Source of the DNA: Larix sibirica
Taxonomy: Eukaryota > Streptophyta > Pinopsida > Pinales > Pinaceae
Assembly: GCA_004151065.3 (NCBI GenBank)
Contig: NWUY0300034944.1
Span: 7,016 to 27,094 of the forward strand
DNA length: 20,079 bases
Direction of reading: 5' to 3'
The notes beneath the pieces were generated by a model. The model was not told the DNA's origin. It made no database searches and saw only the letters and a program-made list of their open reading frames with translations. This document shows positions 9,554 to 18,836 of this stretch, one piece after another; the first letter of the stretch is position 1, and every line of letters starts with the position of its first letter. A program made the position numbers and the translations under genes.

Positions 9554-10606
9554 CAATAGAATGAGGGAGGAGAGGAAATGAGGAAGAGTAGGAGAAGAGA
9601 GCATTCAACATAAAAAACATACAAGTTTACAACACAATGGGAAACAAAAAAAGTGAAAATGAGCCTTAGCTTTCCTCTTCATCTCTCCAACAACAATTGA
9701 ACTTGAACATATCTATGGAAACTTTAAATCTCCCCTCTAAGCTCTCACAAATATGGGGCCTCAACAACCCACAAGAAGCCAACTCCAACTCAAATCAAAA
9801 TTGTGGTAAAGATGAGTGAAATATGAGTGATAGAATGACTTGATGAGAGAAAATTAAGTGAAATGCATCCATAAACCCTAATGGGGCCTTCCCTTGGGCC
9901 CCACATGAAAAAATGAAAATGGAAAAAGCCAAAAATCAAGGAGCACCTCATTGCTTCGGTGAGCACTTGTTTTAAAAATGGGGGAGCATTATGGGAGCAC
10001 TTGTGAAGTGGTTCAAGAGTCTTCATCCTCATGTGGGTGTAAGCTAGTATTGAACACTTATGGTCAAAATCATATATGAGCTCGATTCCTAAAACACTTT
10101 GGTGCATTCCCACACAAAGGGCACCTTAAGCGAAAGAGACAGTGGTCAAGGGTTGTGCTTCTCCACATCTATGACATGTCCTTCCTAGGTATAACTCTGG
10201 GTGCACCACCCCCATTTGTTGTTGCTAATAAACATTATCTATTTCTAAACCCTCCTATATGATTGCTTCTCTCATTCTCCCACCCCTACCTCGAAGTTGA
10301 AATACCATCATTTTATGCAAATGAATTTCCCCAAAACATATCATTTGAGCTCATTCTGGAGTATCCTAGTCTCTGTTCAATTGAAGTCTTTGCTCACACT
10401 TTTCCTCCCATGGAAAGTTGCTCACTGGACACAAGGTTCTACAACTCCATGAAGAAGAGTAAGAGGATGCATGAGAAAAACATAAAAATTGGAAGAAAAT
10501 GAACAAAGAGAATCGAGAAGAGAGCACGAACATGGATAAAAGGACTAAAGCGCAAGCAAACTTTAAAATTGCTTTGCAATTGCAACAAAAACCCCCAACT
10601 TAAGAA
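9554..10606. other. Non-coding part of the duplicated unit, copy 1
   Basis: The left part (to about 10110) would be the 5' untranslated region or intron of the minus-strand hAT gene. The right part (about 10260-10606) would be leader or ORF1 remnant of the following + strand LINE. The + strand has a 79-codon frame at 10263-10502 ending in Lys/Arg-rich sequence, which might be the end of a LINE ORF1 but carries no zinc knuckle or other diagnostic motif. No hAT terminal inverted repeat or 8-bp target duplication could be placed. Confidence 0.4.
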
Positions 10607-12117
10607 ATGAAGATACTTTTTTGGCATTTTAGGAGGTTGGGTGACAAAAAGAGACAAGTAGTTTGAGACTTGTTGTACTCTGAAAGAGCTTCTATCATTA
10701 TATTACAAGAAAATAAGATCAAAGAAGATTTCATCAAGGCTTCAATCAACACACTATGGAAGCATAGTCAAGGAATAGTTGCTAGTTCCTATGGAAACTC
10801 TAAGGGGATTTGTACACTACAGGATCTACAATAATTGAAGCTCATCCACTCTAAATGTTCCTAGCACTAGATATTTACTCATTTGTTAGACAAATCCTCT
10901 CAAAAGCAAATCCAAGTATGCAACATATATTCCCAAATTCACTTCCAGGAAAAATGGATAGATGGTGTTCCCTCAAGGCATTTGTAAACTCCATCCCTCC
11001 AATGAACAAGATCCTTGTTACAACATAATCCTGGTTCTATTATTTGAGGAAAATCATGGTGGATATTCATTAGGGACCCCTCCAGGGACACAGTGGATAA
11101 AATCATCGCTAACTTGAACCTCTACAACCCCAATCCAAAGATAGGGAAATCTTTCAAGAATAACTACATGCTTGTACTAGGGCATATATAAAATAGGTTA
11201 CATTGTTTCCTCATCCAAGGCACTTTCCTTCTAAATAATTTGCAAATATAATAATTTATAGTTTTGTCCACAACATCACTAAAACATAATCCTACCTCAT
11301 TAAGTATTATAGTGGACAAGGATTGCAGTCTAATTCCTTAAGTTTAATCCCCTATGGAAACAACATAAATAGGTTTGGGATGTCATTTGCAAAACCCTAG
11401 AATACCTTGGTTCAGAACTCCCCTTCTTTTGTTTCAGAAATAAATAAATAAGAGAAAAATCTACCTAAAGTATTGGGCCAAGCAATGCTTCTCCTTTCCG
11501 TCTAAAGTACGAGAAGAGTGTCAAATCATGTTGCCAAACCTCTAGGCAAGCATGGAATCTACAAATATCACTAAAACGTTACTAAACAAAGGGAGGGGAC
11601 TTACAAGAAAAATGAATTTGGTTCATCAAATGAGAAAGAACATCAAAGACTAAAATCCCAAAGCCTTTGGCTAAAGGTAGGGGATCAAATACAAAATTAT
11701 TCCATAATATATCTCAAGCTTGAAAAATCTGACATTGTCTCTATGAAATCACCCTAGATAACAAAAAATAAGTCTCCCAATTTGAGAAGTTACTAGAGGA
11801 AACTCACAATAACTTCCAAGTCTTTTCTCAAAGGGCCGTCTTAGGTATCCCTCTATTTGGGACACTAAGCTCCGCAACATCCCTTCAATGATCTCCATAT
11901 AAGAAAACCAAATACCAACTCAATGTGTCAACAAGGAGGAGGTGATTAACGTTGGTTAGACATTGGTGCCAAACAAAGTGCCTTGATCTAACTATTCTTA
12001 ATCCATTTTACCAGGATGTTGGCCCATTATTAACATAGATCTTTGAAAAATCTTAAATATTCCTGAGGAAAACATAGGTTGAGGTGTGGAATGAACCTTC
12101 CCAATTTCCCATTGATC
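10607..12117 (+). pseudogene. LINE-2: ORF2 endonuclease and RT linker, truncated
   Basis: An APE-type endonuclease start is visible at 10607: MKILFWHFRRLGDKKRQVV, matching the plant LINE opening (M)KI.(S/T)WN.RGL....K. An in-frame TGA follows at 10664-10666 (residue 20), and then the active-site region IIILQENKIKED, corresponding to LQETK. Near the domain's end the usual SDH-x-PI reads L-K-H-N-P (11279-11293). The linker block before RT (from 11551) repeats that of LINE-1. The frame is broken many times. RT proper is missing because the sequence switches at about 12114-12117 to an inverted hAT copy, at the same point as in LINE-1. Confidence 0.85.
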
Positions 12118-12260
12118 TAAATATGCAAATTGAATAATATTATAAATTGGCTTAGTGAGGTAAGAAACATAGCTATCATGTTCCCAAAACTAACCAAGAA
12201 CATGCTAGAAAGATCCAACTTGCTAGAAACATGGACCTTCAACATACAAGCCACTAATCC

Positions 12261-12348
12261 ATTTATATTCATGCTCCTTCAACAAGGCACTAATCCATTG
12301 ATGTTTCTTGTACAAAAAAATTATCAATTTATATTCATGCTCCTTCAA
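12261..12348 (-). repeat. 66-bp tandem duplication inside hAT copy 2
   Basis: ATTTATATTCATGCTCCTTC occurs at 12261 and again at 12327, 66 bp (22 codons) apart. On the minus strand it yields repeated LKEHEYK. It matches the duplication in hAT copy 1. Confidence 0.75.
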
Positions 12349-12525
12349 TTTACTAATATCATGCACCAAAAGGTTCAATGTGTGCACAAAAATAATAAAA
12401 TTAGGATACATATCCTAAGCAAAGTCTCACTCTACCTTACAATTAGCAATATTATAAGTAATGACTTGAATGGTTTTAATTAAGGACTCTGCAATATTAA
12501 TATTGGTGTAATGATATGAAAAGTA

Positions 12526-12790
12526 ATGGGATGAAAGGTAGATCACTACAATATTAATATTGGTCTTGTATTGGTCTTGCAAGGATCTGCGTAGTAATGG
12601 GATGAAAGAGAGATCACACCACTAGCATACACACCAAGAAGATTTATCAATGGTTTGTCTTTACCATTTGTTCAACCATTAGATATACTAATTGAGTAGT
12701 CATGGGATGGAAGGGGGATCACATCACTAGCATACACACCGAGAACATTCATCAATGGTTGGTCTTTACCATTTGTTCAACCCTTATATA
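12526..12790 (-). repeat. Tandem duplication of a 105-bp hAT segment
   Basis: Segments starting ATGGGATGAAAGAGAGATCA (12597) and ATGGGATGGAAGGGGGATCA (12702) are 105 bp apart and share CACTAGCATACACACC and TTACCATTTGTTCAACC. A shorter related piece starts at 12526. On the minus strand each encodes TNGKDKPLINLLGVYASGV-like residues of the DUF659-like core. Copy 1 of the transposase has this segment once (about 8660-8750). Confidence 0.85.
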
Positions 12791-13590
12791 TATTGGATAC
12801 TCCATATTTGGTTGAATCATTTGTAAATTGTCCTAAAGCATTATGCATTTGGGATCTTTCCTTGTCAAGTCCCATGGTTTTTTCTTTGTCATACATGAGG
12901 CTCATGTATCCTTTCAAGGCATTTTTTATGGTATAAACCATATCATGCTAATAGTGAGCGAAGAACATTAATGGTATGCCACATACATAAATAACCTTGA
13001 ACATGTTTGCATCCACATTATTCTTGTGACTTCAGTCGAGGAAATCTCTAGTTGTTCTACAACTATGCCCTAAATGCATAGGGGAGTATCAACTAGCATG
13101 GGGGGATGGGATCAACCATTTAACATTCTATATGACTACTTATATTAAAAAATTTGTTCTATTTTTTTTATTTTGTGCTTCCTACACTTCCCTCGTGTAT
13201 TTTTGTTTATCTTTCTATGGTATTATATCATGTGTTTTGACTCATATTTTCTTGGTTTCATTCCCTAAATTAAATAGCCCACATATATGCTTTCTCACAT
13301 TGGTATATTTGTGTATGCGTGAACATTTATTGGTTACATCCCCTTCCCCTCACTCCATCCTTTCCACATACTTCCACAAGGGTGGTGCACTCTTCTTTTT
13401 TCATGATCAATGCCAATTTTGTCATCCACTTCATGCCCTTGTACTTCTTCCTCTTATTCATTGTAAGGGTCACCACCATACTCTACTTCTTCCTCCACAT
13501 CATTGGTATTTTGGTTTCTCATCGACACCATCATAATAAAGAGGAAAAGCATACACATATCAATCGTGCTTCTTGAATCCTAAGAATAAC

Positions 13591-13593
13591 CTG
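13591..13593 (-). other. Possible 3' splice site of hAT copy 2
   Basis: A TCTATTGCAG sequence on the minus strand after a pyrimidine-rich tract lies at the place equivalent to 9551-9553. Conservation between copies reflects common ancestry and does not prove function. Confidence 0.3.
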
Positions 13594-14639
13594 CAATAGA
13601 AGGAGGGAGAACAAATGAAAAAGAGTAGGAGAAGATAACATTCAACATCAAAAACATACAAGTTTACAACACAATGGTAAACAAAACTAGAAAAAATGAT
13701 CCTAGATATTGCCTTTTCATCTCTCCAATAATGGTTGAACTTGAACATAACTATGGCAGCTTTAAATCTCCCCTCTAAGCGCTCACAAATATGGAGCCTA
13801 AACAACTCACAAGAACCCCATTCAAGTCAAATCCCTAGTAAATATGAGTGAAATATGAGTGATAGAATGTCTCTATGAGAGAAAATGAAGTGAAATCCAT
13901 CCGTAAATCATATTGGGACCTTCCCTTGGACCCCACATGCAAATAAAATGAAAAAAAAATCCAAAAACCAAAGAGTGCCTCATTGGATCAAGGAACACTT
14001 GTTTTAAAAATGACATAACATTGTGGGACCATTTGCGAAGCAGTTCAAGAGTCTTCATCCTTTCCTAGGTGCAAGCTCCTATTAGAACACTTATGTTCAT
14101 AATCCTCCAGGAGCGAGATTCTTAGTACACTTTAGTGCATTCCCGCCTTAACCATGCTTCTAGAGAAAGAGAATGTGGGGGGGTTCCCCACAACTACAAA
14201 ATTTCCTTCCTAGGTCTCGCTCTTGTGCACCTCCCCACCTTTCCCTTTCTAATCAACGTTGTCTCTTTCAAACCCTCCTATACATTGCTTCCCTTGTCCT
14301 CCCACTACCCCACCCACCACCTTGAAGTTGAAATACCATCATTTTATACCATTGAATTTCCCTAAAATATATCCTTAATCTCATTCTAGAGTCTCTTGAT
14401 CTCTATTTAGTCGAAGCCTTTGCTCACACTTCCCCCCCATTACAGGTTGTTCACTTGACACAATGTTCTATAACTCCAAGAAGAAGAGGAAGAGGATCAA
14501 GGAAAAACACATAAGAAAAATGGAAGAAAAATGAACAAAGAGAATCAAGAAGAGACAATGAACATGGATAAAGCACTTGGAGCCCAAGAAACCCCTTGGA
14601 ATTACTTTGGAGTCGCACCAAAACCCCCCAACCTAAGAA
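13594..14639. other. Non-coding part of the duplicated unit, copy 2
   Basis: This stretch is homologous to 9554-10606. The Lys/Glu/Asn-rich frame before the LINE start is present again (about 14470-14600, EEEEDQGK and KMNKENQEETMNMDK) and might be the tail of a LINE ORF1. No diagnostic motif supports a firmer call. Confidence 0.4.
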
Positions 14640-17420
14640 ATGAGGACACTTTCCTGGAACTATAGGGGGTTGGGTTACAAAAAGAAACAAGTAGTTTGAG
14701 ACTTGATCTACTCGAAAAAAACCTTTTATCATCCTATTACAAGAAAATAATCTCAAAGAAGATGTCATAAGGGCTTTAATCGACACACTAGGCTTAGTTA
14801 AGGAATAGTTTCTAATTCTTATGGAATCTCTAAGGGAATTTATATAGTAGGGATCTATGAGAATTGGACCTCAATCACTCTAGATGTGCATAGCACTAGA
14901 TATTTACACATTTGTTAAAAAAAATCCTCTCAAAATCAAATCCAAGTATTCAACATATACAACACAATTCACTTCTAGGAGAAATGGACAGATGGGATTC
15001 CCTTGTGACCTTTGGAGACTCCATCCCTCCAATGAACAAGATCCTTTTTTATGACATGACCCTGGTTCTATTCTCCAAGGTAAATCATGGTGGGGTGCTC
15101 ATTAGGGATCCCTAAAGGGACATAGTGGATGAAATCATGGCTAACTAGAACCTCTACAACCCCAAGCCAAAAAGAGGGAAAATTTCCAGGAATAATTGCA
15201 TGCTTGAACTAGGGAATATAGCAAAGAGGTTCCATTTTTTCCTCATCCATCAACACTTTCCTTCTAAATAATTTATAAATTCAATGCTTTATAGTTTTGT
15301 CCACAACATTGGACCATATGCCTATCTCATTGGGTATTATAGTGGACAAGGATCATGGTCTAATTCCTTAAGTTTAATCCCCTCTAACAACAACATGAAT
15401 AGGATTGGGATGTCATTTGAAAACCCTTGAATACCTTGGTTCAAGACTCTCATTCTTTTGTTTTGGAAAGAAAAGTAAGAGAGAGAAAAATATACCTAAA
15501 TGATTGGGACGAGCAGTTCTTCTCCTTCCCGTCTAAATTACAAGAGGAATTCCAAATCGCACTGGAAAACATCAAAAGCAACCATGGAATCTATATAAAT
15601 CACTAAAATGTTGCTAAACAAATAAAGGAGACTTACATTAAAATTGAATTTAGCTCATCAAAATGAGTGAGAACATTGGAGACTAAAATTCCATAGCCAT
15701 TGGCTAAAGGTCAAAGATCAAATACAAAATTTCCCATAATCAAACTCAAGCTCAAAAAATATGACTTCACCTACATGCAATCACCCTAGATAACAAAAAC
15801 AATGTCTCCCAATTTGAAAAGTTGCTAGAGGTATCTTGCAATCACTTCCAAGTCTTTTCTCAAAGGGCCCTCTATCTCCCTCTACACCCTCTACTTGGGA
15901 CACCATGCTCTACAACATGCCTTTAATGGTCTCCATAGAACAAAACCAAAGGCTGACTCAAGAATTCAACAACAAGGAGGTGATTGAAGCTATTTGGACA
16001 TTGATTCCGAAAAAAGTACCTTGACCTAACTATTTCTCAATCCACTTCTACCAAGATTTGGCCCATAATTAACACAAATATTTGCAAAATGTTGAATGAT
16101 TACTGGGTAAAACTTAGGTTATGTGGTGGGATGAACTCCTCCTTTTTAGGTTTGATCCCCAAGGAAATAATTCCTTCATAGTCCTAAAATTTAGGCATAT
16201 TTTGTTGAGTTATGCCTCCTACAAAATCCTCACAAATATCATAACCAATCATCTCAATGCTTTGTTGTTTGGCATCATGTTAAATGAATGGGTAGGGGAT
16301 ACAAATTACTAATAGCATCATTTAGTGCAAGAAGCAATTCACTCGAGTAGTACAACCCAAGAAAAAGGTAGGGCCATAAAATCAATATTGCAAATACCTT
16401 TGACAAGGTTAGGCATAGCTTCCTCTTTGTCATCTAGTGAAAATTTGAACTTGACTCTAGTTTTGTGGAACAGATTGAGGCATGTGTGGGTGACCCTTAG
16501 ATTCCCCCTTTTGTTGATAAATGGTTGGTCCCATTATTCCAAGGCACAAGAGGCCTCCACCAAGAATTCCCCCTCACCTTATTGCTTTACATTTCGATGG
16601 TCAAGTCCCTTGGGGAGGATCTTGAAAAGGAAAGGCAACAAGTCTCTATTCTTGGGATAAGCATAATTAGAGTAACCAAATCAATCAACCACGCTAAATT
16701 TGTGGAAGATATCGTCCTAGTTGGGGGATATTTGTAGTCATTTCCATTTTCTTTAAGCACATTCTCGATGCTTTTGATGGCCTCATAAACAAAATGAAAG
16801 GTAAAATATATGGTTGGCATACACCTCCAAGTATCCTAGCATAGAGATCCTCTAGAATTTTCTTTGGCCACTCAATGGAGATCTTTAAAGTAACTTTGCT
16901 TCTTGATTTCCTTGACCATCTCCTCTACCTCAGACTAGACTGTCATCCTTTAGAAAATCAAGTCCAAGATGTTAGGTTGGTGATCACAATGGATTAATCC
17001 CTTAGGGTGGGTTATTCGCATCAAGTCCATTCTCTCTTCTCTAACTAATTTCTTGTGTTCAACATTATTGGCTGCAATAAGAGTCGTGCAAATCATAAGC
17101 AGATAAGTTAGAAGTTTCCTTTAAAAAGGGAGAAAAAACACCTACAAGAAATATCATTTGGTCAACTAGAAAATAGTGAGGACCTCATGAGGATTGGCCA
17201 CTAAAGAACCAACATTTGTGAATCAAGGCCTTGGGGTGAAGATCATATGGCATCTCATCTAGAAATGAGAGATGTACTTAAAGTAAAGCAATAACTCAAA
17301 AAGATGACCGCAATATATGGCCATCTCAGGTTTCTCAATTCAATCATAAACTCAAAAGCTTCAACACAAGGAAACTAAAATTCTAAGAAAGATTATTTGG
17401 GAAACAAAGTAAGATAGTAC
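14640..17420 (+). pseudogene. LINE-3: ORF2 endonuclease, reverse transcriptase and C-terminal region
   Basis: This is the most complete LINE here. The endonuclease starts at 14640 as MRTLSWNYRGLGYKKKQVV with a TGA at 14697-14699, then LLQENNLKED. TTLDHMPISLG (15309-15326 holds LDHMPI) keeps the Asp-His pair of the usual SDH-x-PI. The RT linker starts at 15583. RT blocks follow: FRHILLSYASYKILTNIITN (about 16180-16250), LVQEAIHSSSTTQEKG (16321-16370), motif A as INIANTFDKVR (16381-16413, usual Asp is Asn), RGLHQEFPLTLLLYISM in place of QGCPLSP, and FVEDIVLVGG (16699-16710 holds FVED, usual FVDD). From 16381 to 16737 one frame runs with only three stops. Beyond it, LINKMKGKIYGWHTPPSILA and KNTYKKYHLVN (about 17130) match the LINE region after RT. 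The spacing is shorter than an intact plant ORF2, implying internal deletions, and the end is approximate. Confidence 0.87.
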
Positions 17421-17803
17421 CAAGAAACAAAAGATAAGGTACTCAAAAACGTAGCAATTGCCCATAGTAGTGCAAAGGAATGCTGTAAAAAAATAAGATG
17501 TTAAAATGTACACGTGATATATTATTATGTAGATTATTAAAATGTAATCTATATTATGTGGATTCAAACATAATCAATGAGTCAATGAAGGTGATAATAG
17601 GAAAAGGAATGAAAGTGTTTGTTCATGACAACTAAAAGAAGGTAGGTATGGACTCTGCCACTCTTATTATGTGGTGTGGATGAATTTAAAAATTCCCTTA
17701 AACATACTTGAAAATAACAAAACAATAGTTGGGTTGGTTACAAATGAGCAACACTAATACTGGAATTCTCCCATTCTCTCCCCCATTCTGTAGAAGACAA
17801 ATG
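17421..17803. other. AT-rich sequence without recognisable genes
   Basis: The LINE-3 similarity fades between about 17400 and 17480. I see no coding motif after that. Confidence 0.45.
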
Positions 17804-18402
17804 TTGATATCATTCATTGTAACACTCGTAGTTATTAACAATGTAAATTGTTTTGTATCATTCATAGTTATTAGCAACATAAATTATTATGATGCTACAT
17901 TAATTTGGTTTTAGTGCTATGTTTGTTTATCAATAGTAAAATCCAAGAATGTAAAAAATTGACTTATAATCAACTAAATCAGATTATGCTTAGACCAATT
18001 TATCAAATATCACTTTGATGCTAATTTTTTCTTCTCACTTGTGCTTGATATCATTGATTGTAGCATTCATAGTTATTAACAATGTAAATTGTTTAGCATC
18101 ATTCATAGTTATTAGTAACAAAAAAATGTTTTAGTTATTAACAATGTAAATTGTTTGGTATCATTCATAGTTATTAGCAACATAAATTGTTATGTTGCTA
18201 CAATAATATACTTTTAGTGCTATGTTTGTTTATTAATAATTAAATCCGAAAATGTAAAAATTGATTTATAATCAACTAAATCATATGTATTTATGTTTAT
18301 ACCAATTTATCAAATATGACTTTGATGTTATTTTTTTTCTCACTTGTGCTCAACAATTCAATGCATGAATGAATATGACTTAATTTATAATCAACTAAAT
18401 CA
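17804..18402. repeat. AT-rich tandem repeat with small palindromes
   Basis: TTGATATCATT(C/G)ATTGTA starts at 17804 and 18045 (241 bp apart). AGTTATTAACAATGTAAATT recurs at 17830, 18071 and 18133. TTATAATCAACTAAATCA occurs three times (about 17963, 18268 and 18384). AACAATGTAAATTGTT (17837-17852) is a 6-bp inverted repeat around GTAA, and AACATAAATTGTTATGTT near 18180 is another. The second unit has an extra internal 62-bp duplication. The repeat matches no element I can name. Confidence 0.8.
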
Positions 18403-18836
18403 TCTTCAAGTATTTTTGGGCAATTCTACAACAATAGTAAACTTCTCTTGAACTCTGAACTTCTTTTAAACCGAGTCAACTTATAACTTCTTCTTCTTAT
18501 ATCATTTCTTTCTAGGCGATCATCTTTGTTAAGGTTCTTTATGTTAAAATTATTTAATTTAGGAGTTGAAATTGGATAGATCTTCAATGTATAACATAAA
18601 ATAATGAATAGACAAAGAGGAGGTAGAGTGGAGGCTCAAAAGTAAGATATTTCGTTAGAATAGGGGGATAAAAATATTAAAGTATTTCACAACTATGCCA
18701 ATTTTAGGAAAAATGTAAACACTATTGGGAGATTGGTAAATACTATTTAGGAGATTGGTCTCCATGATAACTCTAGGGAAATATCTTTTGAATACATTGC
18801 AAAAGTCGACAAGGCCCCTTTCCAAATTATCTTCAA
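18403..18836. other. AT-rich sequence without recognisable genes
   Basis: I see no coding motif. A small local duplication, GGGAGATTGGTAAATACTA and AGGAGATTGGTCTCC, lies near 18725-18765. Confidence 0.45.

Larger units (their letters stand above)
12118..13593 (-). pseudogene. hAT transposase pseudogene, copy 2 (BED finger, DUF659-like core)
   Basis: This copy has the same layout as hAT-1. From 13534 on the minus strand it reads MMVSMRNQNTNDVEEEVEYG, then DPYNE and a TAA (13454-13456). An acidic stretch, a frameshift, LWKYVERME and another stop follow, and then YTNVRKHICGLFN, the His/Cys end of a BED zinc finger. A middle block (FKVIYVCGIPLMFFAH) precedes a DUF659-like part that is present twice in tandem. 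IQVITYNIANCK (12451-12462 holds ITYN, not ITDN) leads to two stops at the same places as in copy 1 (12427-12429 and 12415-12417). YPNFIIFVHTLNLLVHDISK then preserves the C-x-x-H-x-LNL region (VHTLNL at 12370-12387). The C-terminal dimerisation domain is absent. It is better preserved than copy 1 around the finger and around VHTLNL. Confidence 0.87.
7669..15582 (+). repeat. Tandem duplication, unit about 3.9-4.0 kb (LINE + inverted hAT + LINE)
   Basis: The anchor CATGGAATCTA occurs at 7669, 11551 and 15583, giving units of 3882 and 4032 bp. Other anchors keep pace. CTATGCCCTAAATGCATAGG is at 9026 and 13063 (4037), AGTTTACAACACAATGG at 9624 and 13661 (4037), GAAGTTGAAATACCATCA at 10293 and 14324 (4031), and the LINE endonuclease start at 10607 and 14640 (4033). 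CCCAAAACTAACCA at 8299 and 12183 has offset 3884. The change from about 3884 to 4037 is largely explained by extra tandem copies at 12526-12790. Divergence is considerable, so the event is old. Confidence 0.9.

Noticed and set aside
9790-10113. A 107-codon minus-strand frame and its relative at 13873-14058
   Set aside because: It has no motif and sits upstream of the hAT coding frame, where untranslated or intron sequence is expected. It is duplicated only because the whole unit is.
10263-10502. A possible LINE ORF1
   Set aside because: Position and a basic tail fit, but there is no zinc knuckle or other diagnostic feature. It is described only as part of the non-coding stretch.
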